Positions 45,269 to 55,690 of a stretch of 64,000 nt of DNA are shown here, piece by piece. The DNA is taken from the NCBI RefSeq assembly GCF_040954645.1, contig NC_092806.1, positions 1,984,001 through 2,048,000 on the forward strand. Direction: 5' to 3'. The notes below the pieces were generated by a model. It had not been told where the DNA came from. It searched no databases and was given only the letters and a program-made list of their open reading frames with translations. A program made the translations under genes and the position numbers. How positions within the stretch are numbered: the stretch's first letter is position 1; each line of letters opens with the position of its first letter. This DNA comes from Diabrotica undecimpunctata (Eukaryota; Arthropoda; Insecta; Coleoptera; Chrysomelidae).

Positions 45269-46450
45269 TCTTTTATTGGTTTTAGTAGAGGGATAATCTT
45301 GGCTTGCTTTCAATTACTTGGAAAATGTGCTTTTTCTAAGCAATATTTAAAGATATAGTACAGTTGTACTATTACCTTGTTTGAAAGTTGCTTGAGGGCG
45401 ATGTTATGAATTTCTTCTGATCCTGGAGCTCTGCTTTCTTTTATTCTTTTTACGATTTTGGCGACTAATGTTAGGTTGGTGAAATCTTCTTCCTCTACTA
45501 AAAATTAAAGTTCGTTTGTTCTTTTTATCCTTTCGTATTCTGCTGACCTCTTTAGAGCAGCTGTATCGAATTGCCATGATGATAATTAATCTTCTTAGAG
45601 GAGATGGCACATGAAGAAGAAGAAGATTCTGCGTTGACCCCCTCTATGGTTCTTGCATCCGACATGTTTTGGTTTTGACTGTGTTGCTGCGATTCTTTTA
45701 GCGATTGCATTCACTTTTTTTGGGTTTCGAAGTGTGCTCGCTCGTCGTCTGTGATTTGAGGTCTCTTTTTTTTTCGTCTTCGTTTGGCTTTTAGCATTTT
45801 TCACAAGTTTTTATGATTTGCTTTAGTTTTCCTGATGTTGTTGTGCCATTTCTTTTCTGTAAGATTTTTGAGTTTCACTTTTATTTCTTCCTGCCTTCTT
45901 GTCTCTGAAAAGCTCTTCTGGCCCTCTCGTATTTCTGTCTTTGATGATGTTTTTTGGTTCATTTGATATGATAAGTTATCTATTATTTTTCATTATCTTA
46001 GGGATGTTGTCCTCCATAGTTTGTTGATTTTTTCTTTGTTATTTCTTCTATTTTTCCTTTTACTTCTTCTGTTGATTGGAAATCTCTCTTTATTTATTAT
46101 TGGTTAAGGTGTCTTCTGTAGTTTGGCCAGCTTGCTTCCTTCTATTTCCATCTTTCCACTGGCTCAACTCTTGGAAGGTCCACTCTTAATGTCATTCTTC
46201 CTGTAACTGGTTTCATGGGTTCAACGTTGAATTGTTTTGTTTTTGAATGGGGCTGATCCTTGTTGGTTCGTCTGGAGCGAATAACATCTTGTTTTTGTCT
46301 TTACAGTATCTTAGTAGAATTGTTTCATTTCTTGTGATGTTGTTGTATCCCCAAATTGTGTGATGTGCGTTGAAATTTCCTACTATAAATACGGTATCTG
46401 CTGAGTTTAGCATAGCATCTAATTCTTACAGAGCTAGATCGTTGTCTCTT
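45269..46450 (-). pseudogene. Second LINE (Jockey-like): endonuclease end, linker, RT start
   Basis: Minus strand from the top: 'ELDAMLNSADTVFIVGNFNA', 'HHTIWGY' (the GDFNAHH endonuclease box, with Asp changed to Asn), 'LFAPDEPTRISP', then 'GRMTLRVDLPRVEPVERWK', 'ASWPNYRRHLNQ', the basic linker 'KTKKKETSNHRRRASTLRNP', and the RT start 'KRIKESRAPGSEEIHNIALK', 'QLSNKVIVQLYYIFKYCLEK' and 'KQAKIIPLLKP'. After this the sequence switches to the YADD region of another LINE family at about 45268. Multiple frameshifts and stops. Confidence 0.83.
45544..45625 (+). pseudogene. 82-bp LINE 3'-end insertion
   Basis: Plus-strand codons 'LFRAAVSN' and 'RIAMMIINLLRGDGT' plus stop and a GAAGAAGAAGAAG tail: the last residues and tail of the same LINE family as 44432-45268. 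Flanked by ATTCTGC on both sides (45537-45543 and 45626-45632). An extremely 5'-truncated copy within the 45269-46450 LINE. Confidence 0.82.
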
Positions 46451-47633
46451 CTCCTAGAAATAGAAAAAATAATGTTAGTAGTACCTATTTTTATACCTAT
46501 ATTTTTAAGATGATTTTTATTTATTACTAACTGGTCTATTACCGCGAGTTATTTATTGTCGAAAATATACTTAATAATTAAAAAAAAACGATACTAATAT
46601 AATATAAAATTTGCTGCGTTATTGACTGCGCACTAAAAAATTAAAACAGTCTTCATTACTTATATAGAAGCTTGACACAAAACAAACTAAACTATGCAAT
46701 TTACAGTTTCGAACATGCCTTTAAATAAAAAGCACCACTATCGCGTACAAAAGGACCTCTAGTTATAAACAACCGTTGTTTCCGGCAACGCTAGTTTATA
46801 TTTGCTTTTCGTAGAATTGCATCAAGTTATCCGGAGAGTGTAGATGTGAAGTTATACGCGGTGAAGTTGGCTTCGTGCATGCAGCATCTTGTTTAAATCA
46901 GAGTGTAATTTGCGGCATTGTATCTGGGTGGTACAAGGGAATTGCAGTTTAATTGGAGGGAATGTTACCTAAAATGTAATACATTTGCAGCTTACAATTT
47001 TAACAACGTACTAAGTTAAAACCGAGTTCGTTAATGAAATTGTTATGGAAATTCTTTAATAGAAAAATTGAAAAATTGAGTAAGGTTTAATATAAGAGTT
47101 ATAATATATTTTTGGTGTACAAGCAGTATACTTCATGTAATAATACTTTAATATATTAGATCTTAAAATTTAAGCTTTAAAATTACTGTAAAATGTGGCT
47201 TGATGGTAAAGTATCTTATGAATTATTATAAATTTTGGTTTTAGTTACTCTCGATCGACGGTAAAAAAATCCTACTACTAGATGCATAAAAAAATTATCG
47301 ACTGATAAATTTGATCCTCTTCTGCAATGTTTAGGCTTATAGCGTTTATCGAAAAGGCCGATTCAATAACCTCACACTAGTACATATTTTCGATTTATAA
47401 AGCTGTTTAAACGTTTATTAAAAGTTTTTCACGCCCGACTGATTATTTATAAAAAAATTTAAACAAATTACAAAAAATTACACTTACAGTAATTGGTTAA
47501 ACTACAGATGGTTTCTAAACTACAGGAAATGCTAGGCAATAACGTTGCGATATTAAGCAATTTAAAATGAGCGCTTTATATATAAAGCTCAAAATATTTT
47601 ATTACTTAAATTTTAAAAAAATATTTGCTTTTA
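46451..47633. other. Gene-free AT-rich stretch
   Basis: Nothing recognisable besides moderate GC at 46790-46950. Confidence 0.4.
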
Positions 47634-47642
47634 CTAATACTG

Positions 47643-49689
47643 TTTTTTTTTTATTTATTTACGCTGCAACCACAAGGGTTATTAGCGACCTAAAAAATAT
47701 AGTAATACAGGTAAAGGTAGAAAAAATTACAATAATTGATACAGTTCTGAGTCTTTAAGATAACTTATTGTGTTTTTTAATATTCATGTTTTTTCCTAAG
47801 ACTTGTGATGGAACAGACATGAAGTCAACAGTGATATTATTATTCTTTAGAGGAATTATTTACCGATGAGTCGGAATCTTCTTCCGATAATGAAGTTTTC
47901 ACTGTAGAGAGCAAACCTATGTGTTTGCCAAGTTTTCGTATTAATTTGGTGCTTATGGTTTTCATTCTTTTGTCGATGTAGTATGAATGTAATTCTGTTA
48001 GAAACGTTATAAGTACATGAGAGTCTTCTGAGTACAATTTTGTTACGCTGATTATGTCTTTTGATCCGTGTATATTTTCGAATAGATCCACTACTTGATC
48101 GAAGCTTAACAATTGCTTTTCCCTTTCTACATATTCTCTAACTGGTTTCAATAATGTTTGGAGATTTGATATATCATTTCTTAAGTTTTTGTCATCAGTT
48201 TTGGTTTTTTTCTTTAATTGAAGCTTAGGTTTTTCAAAGTTTTCTTCGGAGGGTGGCGTGATCGCATCTTCTAGGGTTCTTTTTCCGGTTGCTTTGTTCG
48301 AAGTTACTTGGGGTTCGTAAGAATTCAAATGTGTATTTTTATTTGGAGGTAAGTGTTGACTTGTTTCAGGTAAGGTTGATTTATGTTTTTGGGTATTAGA
48401 GGATGACTCAGACGATGTAGGTGTTGCGATTGTATTGTTAACTGAAGAAGTGGTAAAATGTATGGATGTATTTTGTAGTGAGCACTGTTGGGTTTGGTTT
48501 ATTGATAAATTTGGGATTGCTACTCTTTGTAATGTGGTTTGAGAAGACGTAGTAAGTGTGGAGGGAGTGGTATTTGAGATTGCGGGAGTATTTTGTAGAT
48601 TATCTTGTTGAGTATGATTTATTGATGAATTTTGTCTTATTTCTGTTTGCATTGCACTATCATTGTGAGGATGGTTAGAAGGTGAAATATTTGGACAATT
48701 AACTGCCTGGTGTCCAGTTAATTTGTATTTGAAACAATTTTCATTTGGGGCTATAAATATACGGTATGATGTTTGTTCCAACTCGATAATAAAAGATTCA
48801 GGTAGTACAAAGTTGTCTGGAAAAGGTGAAACGAAAATTTGTCTTCGGAAGCTTAGAATATGACTAAAGGCAGGATTGGTTGCTCCTATCCGTAGATATG
48901 ATATGTCTGAGAGAGGATTTAAACCTAGTTTTATTAATTCGTCCATTATTATGTTAGAAGGTATGCTTGGACATACATTGAACATAATTAAGCGGACTGA
49001 TGGAGTTATTAATCTTCTCGCTTCTAGTATATTTCCATTTACTATTATTTTCTTTGTTTCTGCTATGAATTTATCTACTAGGTTTTTGGATGATAGATAT
49101 ATGCATATTTTACCGTTTGATATACGGGATGGGAAAATTATATTTTTCGGTGCTATATGCCGACTCAATCCTTCAAGATAGTCATTAATTGTACAATTCT
49201 CTAAAGTGCTAAACAAAATAGCTTGATCTCTGCTTGGGATTAATATACTACGTGGTTGACTAACTGCTTTTGAGTATGATGCATTTTGTGGTAGCTGATT
49301 GGAAGATGACATCTTTTAAATGGATTTTAAAATCCGACTAAAACCGGTGCTGTTTTACAGCTTTTGTTGTGATACCAGTTCATGTAAATTGGATAATACT
49401 TATAACTGATTGCAGTCGTTTACTTAAATATATAAATCCAAATAGATAAAAAAAGTATATTTTATCTACTCACGATTCCAATATTCAGTATACAAATCAC
49501 TTTCACTTTTATACATAATTACTTTTCTTAAGTTATTAAACCACTATAAAATTAACTTCTTTGCGAGCTAATTTCTATAAGACTCGAACATGATTTTGAT
49601 TTTAATATAATTCACAATTTACATGTTCAGAACTGAAGAAATAATCGTTTAAATATTTAAATTTTTAAGAGAAACTTTGAAATGCGTCT
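47643..49689 (-). mobile_element. ORF2-less LINE: 5' UTR, intact ORF1, 3' UTR, poly(A)
   Basis: On the minus strand the order is 5' UTR, an intact ORF1 (49312-47840), a few codons that look like the start of ORF2 ('MSVPSQVLGKNMNIK') and then, within about 100 bases, a 3' UTR CGCTAATAACCCTTGTGGTT and AATAAATAAAAAAAAAA. That 3' UTR is the same as those of the RNase H LINEs at 13406-13455 and 34108-34160. CTAATACTG occurs at 47634-47642 and 49690-49698 and is a plausible target duplication. ORF2 is thus missing by internal deletion, while both ends are kept. Confidence 0.75.
47840..49312 (-). CDS. LINE ORF1 (gag-like) protein, intact 490 codons
   Basis: RNA-binding ORF1 protein of an I/Jockey-type LINE, expected to coat element RNA. 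Start ATG at 49312 ('MSSSNQLPQNASYSKAV'). Residues about 40-180 form the RRM-like/gag core ('GKICIYLSSKNLVDKFI', 'RLITPSVRLIMFNVCPSIPS', 'LGLNPLSDISYLRIGA'). A single zinc knuckle follows at about 195 ('CFKYKLTGHQAVNC'): the pattern C-x2-C-x4-H-x4-C has Tyr for the second Cys, so zinc binding is doubtful. Residues 215-370 are Ser/Thr/Asn/Gln-rich and probably disordered, ending in a basic 'KPKLQLKKKTKTDDK' stretch and a helical tail. No stop or frameshift over 1.47 kb, unlike almost everything around it. It could be translated if transcribed. Confidence 0.85.
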   Translation of the reverse strand: MSSSNQLPQNASYSKAVSQPRSILIPSRDQAILFSTLENCTINDYLEGLSRHIAPKNIIFPSRISNGKICIYLSSKNLVDKFIAETKKIIVNGNILEARRLITPSVRLIMFNVCPSIPSNIIMDELIKLGLNPLSDISYLRIGATNPAFSHILSFRRQIFVSPFPDNFVLPESFIIELEQTSYRIFIAPNENCFKYKLTGHQAVNCPNISPSNHPHNDSAMQTEIRQNSSINHTQQDNLQNTPAISNTTPSTLTTSSQTTLQRVAIPNLSINQTQQCSLQNTSIHFTTSSVNNTIATPTSSESSSNTQKHKSTLPETSQHLPPNKNTHLNSYEPQVTSNKATGKRTLEDAITPPSEENFEKPKLQLKKKTKTDDKNLRNDISNLQTLLKPVREYVEREKQLLSFDQVVDLFENIHGSKDIISVTKLYSEDSHVLITFLTELHSYYIDKRMKTISTKLIRKLGKHIGLLSTVKTSLSEEDSDSSVNNSSKE

Positions 49690-49698
49690 CTAATACTG

Positions 49699-50145
49699 TT
49701 TTATTTTGTAAAGTAAACAATTTACTTTAAGCACCAGCAAGTGTTATTACCTGACATGACAAATACATGTGTGACCTTACAGAAACGTTATCAAAAAACG
49801 TCAAAATTTTTATTATTATTATTTATAAAATTTATTTATATTATATATTGAAATACCTATTCAATAATACCAATTTTGTTTAGATTAAAACTAATTTTTA
49901 TAAACAAATTAAATACATACTAAAATTATAATTATCAAACTAGTTGTTATAAAGGCTCAACCTACCACCTCAGGCATTAATGTGTAGTACACGCAGACGC
50001 CCTTACGTAAATATCAAAAAAATTAACAGAATTAAAAAAAAAAAATTTAAAAACTGGAGAGAAAAGCCAGAGAATATAAACTTCATGTAAATAATCAAAA
50101 AGTGAAGAATACGGAGATGAGAGAAAACAGTTAGGGCAGTCTTAA
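49699..50145. other. Gene-free AT-rich stretch
   Basis: No supported feature. It might include more LINE 5' UTR (see the ORF1 element). Confidence 0.35.
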
Positions 50146-50149
50146 AAAG

Positions 50150-50760
50150 TATCTGCTCCAGAGAAGAAATACATTTTTAAGATAGTTGGACAGTTCGATT
50201 ATTTGGATTTACGTTAACACAAATAGAAATAAAGAGACTCAAGAAAACGAAAAAAGAATGGGCAAAAAAGATGCTTAGATTAAAGAAAATTTTCAGAGGA
50301 GCAAAATAAAGAAAATATACAACGTTTATCCCACCAACAGTGCTTTCTGCTATCGAGACCTACATCTTAAGCAATGGGTCTTAACGTCTAAAGCTAGATA
50401 GATGGAAGCGAAAGATATTTAGAGAAATATAGGAATGTATAAGAAAATAGCATATCTGAAAAATAACTAATTATGAAAAAAATCCAAATATGCGGACAAC
50501 AAAAAATTTCAAACACTGCGAAAGTTCGAAAACTGCTGGGGCTCAACAAATACGGCTGTAACATGTAGGTAGAATGCAAGAAGAAAGTGTTTCCAAGGAA
50601 TTAATAAATACTGAAGCTAGCACAAAAAGGAAAGGAAAACGAACTCAAATATAATGGATGGAACCGATTAAAGAAGACGTGTGATTGTTAGGAGTACAAA
50701 ATAAGAAAAAGCTTGTACAAGCTACGAGCGAAAAGGAATGGAATAGATTAGAAAGATAGA
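50150..50760 (+). pseudogene. LINE ORF2 C-terminus, decayed
   Basis: Plus strand with several stops: 'FIPPTVLSAIETYILSNGS', 'KLDRWKRKIFREI', 'VGRMQEESVSKELINTEAST', 'KRKGKRTQI', 'WMEPIKEDV', 'LLGVQNKKKLVQATSEKEWN', 'RLER'. This follows the usual 'RPTVLYGSETW', 'KLDRWERKILRKIFG', 'RRGRPRMRWIDGIEEDL' order of LINE C-termini. Its closest in-window relatives are the pieces at 21182 and 34503. Confidence 0.75.
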
Positions 50761-51199
50761 GGTTGTAATATAGAATAAACTAACATTACTAGCTGCATAG
50801 TATATAGACTAAACAGATCTAAAGGAACTTTTATTTGAAATAACAATAAGCAAATTCTTCGCATAGTTTAATAAAATTAAAAAGTTATTTGAGTATTCAC
50901 TAAGTTCTTTAGCTTGTATAAAAACAATTTTATTGTTGATTGTGGTATTTTTTATTTTTTGAAAATATTCAATATAAAGGAAATTTTTTGGAAAATTAAA
51001 CGTGTTCATTACTTTTGCAAGATATTTAACTAATATCTGTGTTTCTTCTAGAGGATTTTTTTATTTTTAGTGCCACTTTTACCCTTAAATACTTCTATAC
51101 TGTATTTTACACAAAAATAACATTGTAGTTATTTTTGTATAAAATATAAAATATATGAAAAAGACAGTCAAGATTTGATTTCACGTACAAAGCGTCTAT

Positions 51200-51247
51200 G
51201 TATCTGTTTATGCGTATTTCGCCTTAATAAGACTCATCAGAACAGAT
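51200..51247 (-). ncRNA. Minimal hammerhead ribozyme (left arm)
   Basis: Minus strand: helix I TATCTGTT (51247-51240), core CTGATGA (51239-51233), helix II GTCTT-ATT-AAGGC (one G-T wobble), core GAAA (51219-51216), helix III of two pairs closed by ACGC, cleavage site after TA, helix I AACAGATA (51207-51200). All core bases are present. It has the tiny helix III reported for hammerheads in Penelope-like elements. Confidence 0.78.
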
Positions 51248-51804
51248 ATTCATAGGCGTTCTCAACGGGAAAAATAAATCTTTCCTGTCTTTAAGAAGCA
51301 ACACTAAAATGGCTGCGACATCTGATAATAAATCCGTTAAATAGTTTCGAAACAAAATTCAGATTTCTGCCTTAATCTGAGCCTTCTAAAAATTGCAAGG
51401 CAAAGCAGACGTTGATAAAGATGTTAATAGAGACATGGGGAATCTAAAATTTGCATTCCACGACATGTCTCCTCAACTAAGCAGAAATCATTAGCGAATT
51501 GGTTTCTTGTATTCGTACAGAGTAGATCCAAATAAAATGAAAAAGACAGTCAAGATTTAATTTCACGTACACAGCGTCTATGTATCCGTATATATTAACA
51601 TCTTTATCAACGTCTGCTTTGCCTTGCAATTTTTAAAAGGCTCAGATTAAGGCAAAAATCTGAATTGTGTTTCGAAACTATTTTACGGATTTATTATCAG
51701 ATGTCGCTATTGTGCCCATTTTGAAGCCATTTTAGTGTTAAAAACAGGTAACAGCTTCTTAAAGACAGGAAAGATTAATTTTTCACGTTGAGAACGCCTA
51801 TGAA

Positions 51805-51852
51805 TATCTGTTCTGATGAGCCTTATTAAGGCGAAATACGCATAAACAGATA
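51805..51852 (+). ncRNA. Minimal hammerhead ribozyme (right arm)
   Basis: Plus strand: helix I TATCTGTT (51805-51812) pairs with AACAGATA (51845-51852), 8 perfect pairs. Core CTGATGA at 51813-51819, helix II GCCTT-ATT-AAGGC (51820-51832), core GAAA at 51833-51836, then U-A pairing around an ACGC loop as helix III, and the UA cleavage site at 51843-51844. Type I topology. The helix II difference from the left copy (C to T) preserves pairing as G-T. Confidence 0.82.
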
Positions 51853-51998
51853 CATAAACGCTTTGTATGTAAAATCAAATCTTGACTGCCTTTTTCATTT
51901 TATTCGGATCTACTCTGTATGAGTACAAGAAACCAATTCGCTAATGATTTCTGCTTAGGCTCAGATTAAGACAGAGATCTTAATTGTGTTTCGAAACT

Positions 51999-53904
51999 AT
52001 TTTACGGATAAAATATATGTATATATAAAATAACAAGTCTTTCAACAAATTGTTCGACTGGACAAAAACATGTAATGGTCTTGTAATATCCTTGATGCCT
52101 CTTCAAGAAATAGCTGCTTCCTTTTTTCGCAGAAGTCTGCATTTTAGTTAGAAGTAGACGTTGTGTAGTCTACGTGTTGGTAGAAGCAACGAATAGCGAG
52201 GAACTATACCTGCATTATGTTGCTCAAAGGAGATCCAATTTTGCCAAAGATTTTTTGAAACTTTTACGTTTTTTTTGCTAGCTATTACCTACAATCAATT
52301 GCAAGGAGAATTGCGTTTCAAATGTCTAAATACTGATTATAAAGCTCGTTACTTACCAAGTTTAAAAGCTTGGCTGGCTGTAATAAAACTTTTTTTTTAA
52401 ATTCTGGCGATGGTATGGCGTCAAAACCTCTTTTGTCCTATTGTTCGAGCTTTCTATAGTTCTTAGAATATACATTTTCCTAAGGATCCGATTTTGGATT
52501 GCAGCAATATTTGTTGTATTTGTGCTGACAAATTTCTTTTTCCATATAAACTTGTTATCTTCAATCGTTTTTCTTATATTATTTTTCAGTTTTTTAGAAC
52601 ATCGCACAAGAATAGGATTTATCAGGTTGACCCACCAGCAATATTAAAATTTGTAGTATGTTTGCAATACTACATCTAAAAAATGCTCTAGAATATACTA
52701 AGAGTGATCAAGTTACTAAGTTTCTGATCTGAACTAAATTGTAAAAATTGATGCAAAAGTAGACTTAACCCAGTAATCTTCAATTTTTAATCGGTTTTGT
52801 AACATTTGGTTTTATTGACACGCCATTTGTGACAAGATCTTTTAATTTTATTAATTAAAAAAATACATATTTTACTTTTACTATCTACTTGTACATTTTT
52901 AAATCATTACTGTCTATGAAAAACTTAACAGGATTTGTCTTTTTCATTAAATTTGCATAATTTTTAGTCAACATATAATTAAAAATATTCCGCAAACATA
53001 TTATTTTTGGCAATAAATGATGTAACTTTATTCAGCGAAAAATGGTGGTAATTAAACTAACAACAGAAATATTAATTACATTTCAAAATATTTTCAAAGT
53101 TAAGTTAAATACGGCAAACATATTTCCATTACCAATGTCGGTTTAATAAAATTCTAAAACTCATTTGTTTAATTTGATTTTCGTTTTATTTTTATACATC
53201 TCTTTTACAAAATGAAAAAATGCTACACATTTTAAATTGTAAGGTTTCAGCTTGATGTATATAAAATGTCGGCCATTTTTAAAATCGAGCCGCTTGTTTA
53301 CGTTCGCATTCAATACCGTCCAACGGATTGTGTTACAAAATATTCAGAATATTTTTGTATACAAAAACAAGCTTTTTAAAATTATTTCAACGCTGTTTTC
53401 ATGTATAGAAGTCCATGTAATTTTGCAAATCTAGATCAATCAAAATGTATGTGTATTGGAAAATGTATTTCTGCTAAATATGTAATATAAGTGGTTAAGA
53501 ACCATAGGTGCTATTCATCACACTCACTCTTTTGAGATAATTGGGGATGAAGTTAGTTGTTTACATAAATTTCGAAATAGTGTAACATAAACTAGAATAT
53601 TGGCTACGTCTAGAAAAGAAGTGTAAATTTTTAAATTTTTGAAATTATATTGAAGTTATACTTCGTATACGCAAAGTCGCCGTTGGAAATTTGCACGGGA
53701 GTGAATCTGTAAAACCATTACATATGTAAGGTAACGAGTAAGAGAGAGACATAAGATATATTTTCTCTCTCTTCCTATATTATAATATATATTAATATTT
53801 TTATTTATGTGATATGTTTTGTATTATTTATTAAATGTTCATAATTATTTTAGGCTTTTGTATTTATCACTGTATGACAGACAACTGTCAATTTTGAAAT
53901 CCGT
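51999..53904. other. No recognisable genes
   Basis: A minus-strand open frame of 81 codons (52362-52607, basic, 'KKFVSTNTTNIAAIQNRILR') has no match I know. An inverted GAGAGA/TCTCTC pair lies at 53737-53768. Otherwise AT-rich. Confidence 0.35.
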
Positions 53905-53980
53905 TAGTATCATGTCTAATTGGCGAATCTTTTACGTGTTTGGTTTATACGCTGGTGTACGTGAGTTCGAATCCCAATAT
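53905..53980 (+). other. tRNA-like relic or SINE head
   Basis: GAGTTCGAATCCC at 53962-53974 is a good B box, and TTGGCGAATCTTTTACG about 45 bases upstream resembles an A box. Arms do not pair well enough for a functional tRNA. It could be a tRNA-derived SINE start or a decayed tRNA gene. Confidence 0.3.
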
Positions 53981-54611
53981 GAGTTTCTTTTTTTATTTTT
54001 AAAATATTTAAAAACCTCACGTTAATGTTATTAAATATATGCAATATACACAAAAATGCTAAATTTTAAAATAAAATGAAAATTTTAAATTTTAAAATAA
54101 AATGAAAATTTACAACATAATCCGAGTTGTTGCAGTGTATTGTATTGTAATTTTTATATTAATAACAAAATAAACACTGAATTTTACTGCAGAGTATGTG
54201 TAAAAAAATTTTTTTGCATTCAACTCCTTTTATACATATATGAAAAAAAATATATATATTTTCATTAAAATATTGCTACAATCCTTCATCTACCATACTC
54301 CTATTACAGGTCAAATGTTTATATACAGCAAACGATGCACCATATACCTATATACCTAATTCTTTTTCTCTTTCTGCTTTCTCTTACCTATAGCATTAAA
54401 TATGTAATGATTGTGCAGATTGTGCAGAATATAAATTTGTAACGGCGAAGGCGTGTATAGAAGTATAACTTCTACCTGCAGTCCCACTGGATTGCCACAC
54501 CCGATTTTTCTAAGTAGTTAATGTCGTTTGGGGTATTTTTCCGAATATCTTTCGTACAATTAGCCACACTTTGAAGTGGGGTGTATATAGATACAAGGAT
54601 TTCCACAGTTT

Positions 54612-55289
54612 TCACTGTATTCCTTCACTCAACCGTTTTCTCCAATTTTTCCTGTTTAGCCAGTCCCCTTCCTGTAGGTTTCTTCTACTCATTGCTTCGT
54701 CCACCTCATCTCTGAAAGATCTTCGGGGTCTGTCTCTCTTTCTTCTTCCTATCGGGCTCCACTCTGTTATTCTATTTATCCACCGATTTTGGTCTGCTCT
54801 TCTGACATGTCCGTACCATGTTAATCTCTTCTGTTCGATGTAGTCTATTATGTCGGAGTTCATTCCCATTCTCCTCTTAATCTCCATGTTATTTATTCTG
54901 TCACTTCTTGTTACTCTGCAGCTTCTCCTTAGGAATTCCATCTTTGTTGCTCTTATTTTGTTTTTGGTTTTCTTATTTATTGTCCAATTTTCACACCCAT
55001 AAGTGAGGATACTTCTTGTCATGGTATTATATATTTTTTTCTTTGTTTTCATGCTGATGTTCTTATCCCATAGTACCGGGTTCAATTTTCGTATGCAGTC
55101 TCTTGTTTGTCCTAGTCTATTTTTTATCTCTTCCTCCGTTGTTCCTTTGTTTGATATTATGAAACCTAAATACTTATACTTGTCTGTTCCTTTGATTTGT
55201 TTACCTTCGTCTATTTTCAGCTGTTTTATTTCTGTATTCTCCGTTGTTAGGTATTCAGTTTTCTTTAGGTTTATTTCCATCCCATTCAA
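54612..55289 (-). pseudogene. LINE ORF2 C-terminus, open over 225 codons
   Basis: Minus strand: 'MEINLKKTEYLTT' (RT palm end), 'DKYKYLGFIISNKGTTEEEI', 'IYNTMTRSILTYGCENWTIN', 'KMEFLRRSCRVTRSDRINNM', 'EIKRRMGMNSDIIDYIEQKR', 'LTWYGHVRRADQNRWINRIT', 'EWSPIGRRKRDRPRRSFRDE' and 'EGDWLNRKNWRKRLSEGIQ' to a stop. This is a distinct LINE group from 17133-18655; 36250-36715 is a decayed relative. The YADD box is absent: upstream of 'GMEINLKKT' the sequence changes to a Jockey-type linker, so the N-terminal side is chimeric. Confidence 0.9.
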
Positions 55290-55690
55290 GTGGGGTGTAA
55301 ATGAATTTAATTCTGAAATAAAATTTTTCTGTGATTCACGTTTAGTTCTTTTAATGATACATCTAGCTCGACCCCTTAGTTGTTTGAGTTCTAATTTATT
55401 TTAAGTGTATTATAATTTTTGAATAGACTAAACGCTGTTTTTGAGATTTTAATAGCTTCTTGAAATTCCGAATATCTGAAAGAAACTGATGAATTTAACT
55501 ATTTGTAATTCATTTTTTCAGCTTATTCAGCAGAATTTAATAATATATTGAAAAAATCTTGAATTTGACTATAATTATTATTATTTGATTGTAAAATTAT
55601 ATGTAATGTATGTATTTCATTTGAAACTAGATTATAATAGTCTTGCCAATCTGTATTTTTGATATACCATTTTACAACATTACAAGAGGT
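55290..55690 (-). pseudogene. Jockey-like LINE EN-RT linker fragment
   Basis: Minus strand: 'KWYIKNTDWQDYYNLVSNEI', 'FQEAIKISKTAFSLFKNYNT', 'LKQLRGRARCIIKRTKRESQ', 'KNFISELNSFTP'. These are the linker motifs of Jockey elements ('ADW..Y', 'RARARYIIK..KR.SW..F'). It joins directly to the LINE C-terminus of another group at about 55289. Confidence 0.72.

Larger units (their letters stand above)
51158..51998. repeat. Foldback/tandem repeat with a hammerhead ribozyme in each arm
   Basis: The left part (51158-51415) is the reverse complement of 51597-51893 with moderate divergence. The right part is also a partial tandem: GGCTCAGATTAAG...CGAAACTATTTTACGGAT occurs at 51648 and again at 51959, about 311 bp apart. 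The spacer holds a further AAAAGACAGTCAAGATTT copy (51541-51558). No coding frame. Each arm carries one hammerhead motif. The structure fits a tandem, ribozyme-bearing non-autonomous retroelement (Penelope-type or retrozyme-like), but that classification is an inference. Confidence 0.85.

Noticed and set aside
48876..49181. 101-codon plus-strand frame
   Set aside because: Antisense to the intact LINE ORF1.
52362..52607. 81-codon basic minus-strand frame
   Set aside because: A vague resemblance to LINE tails is too weak to call.
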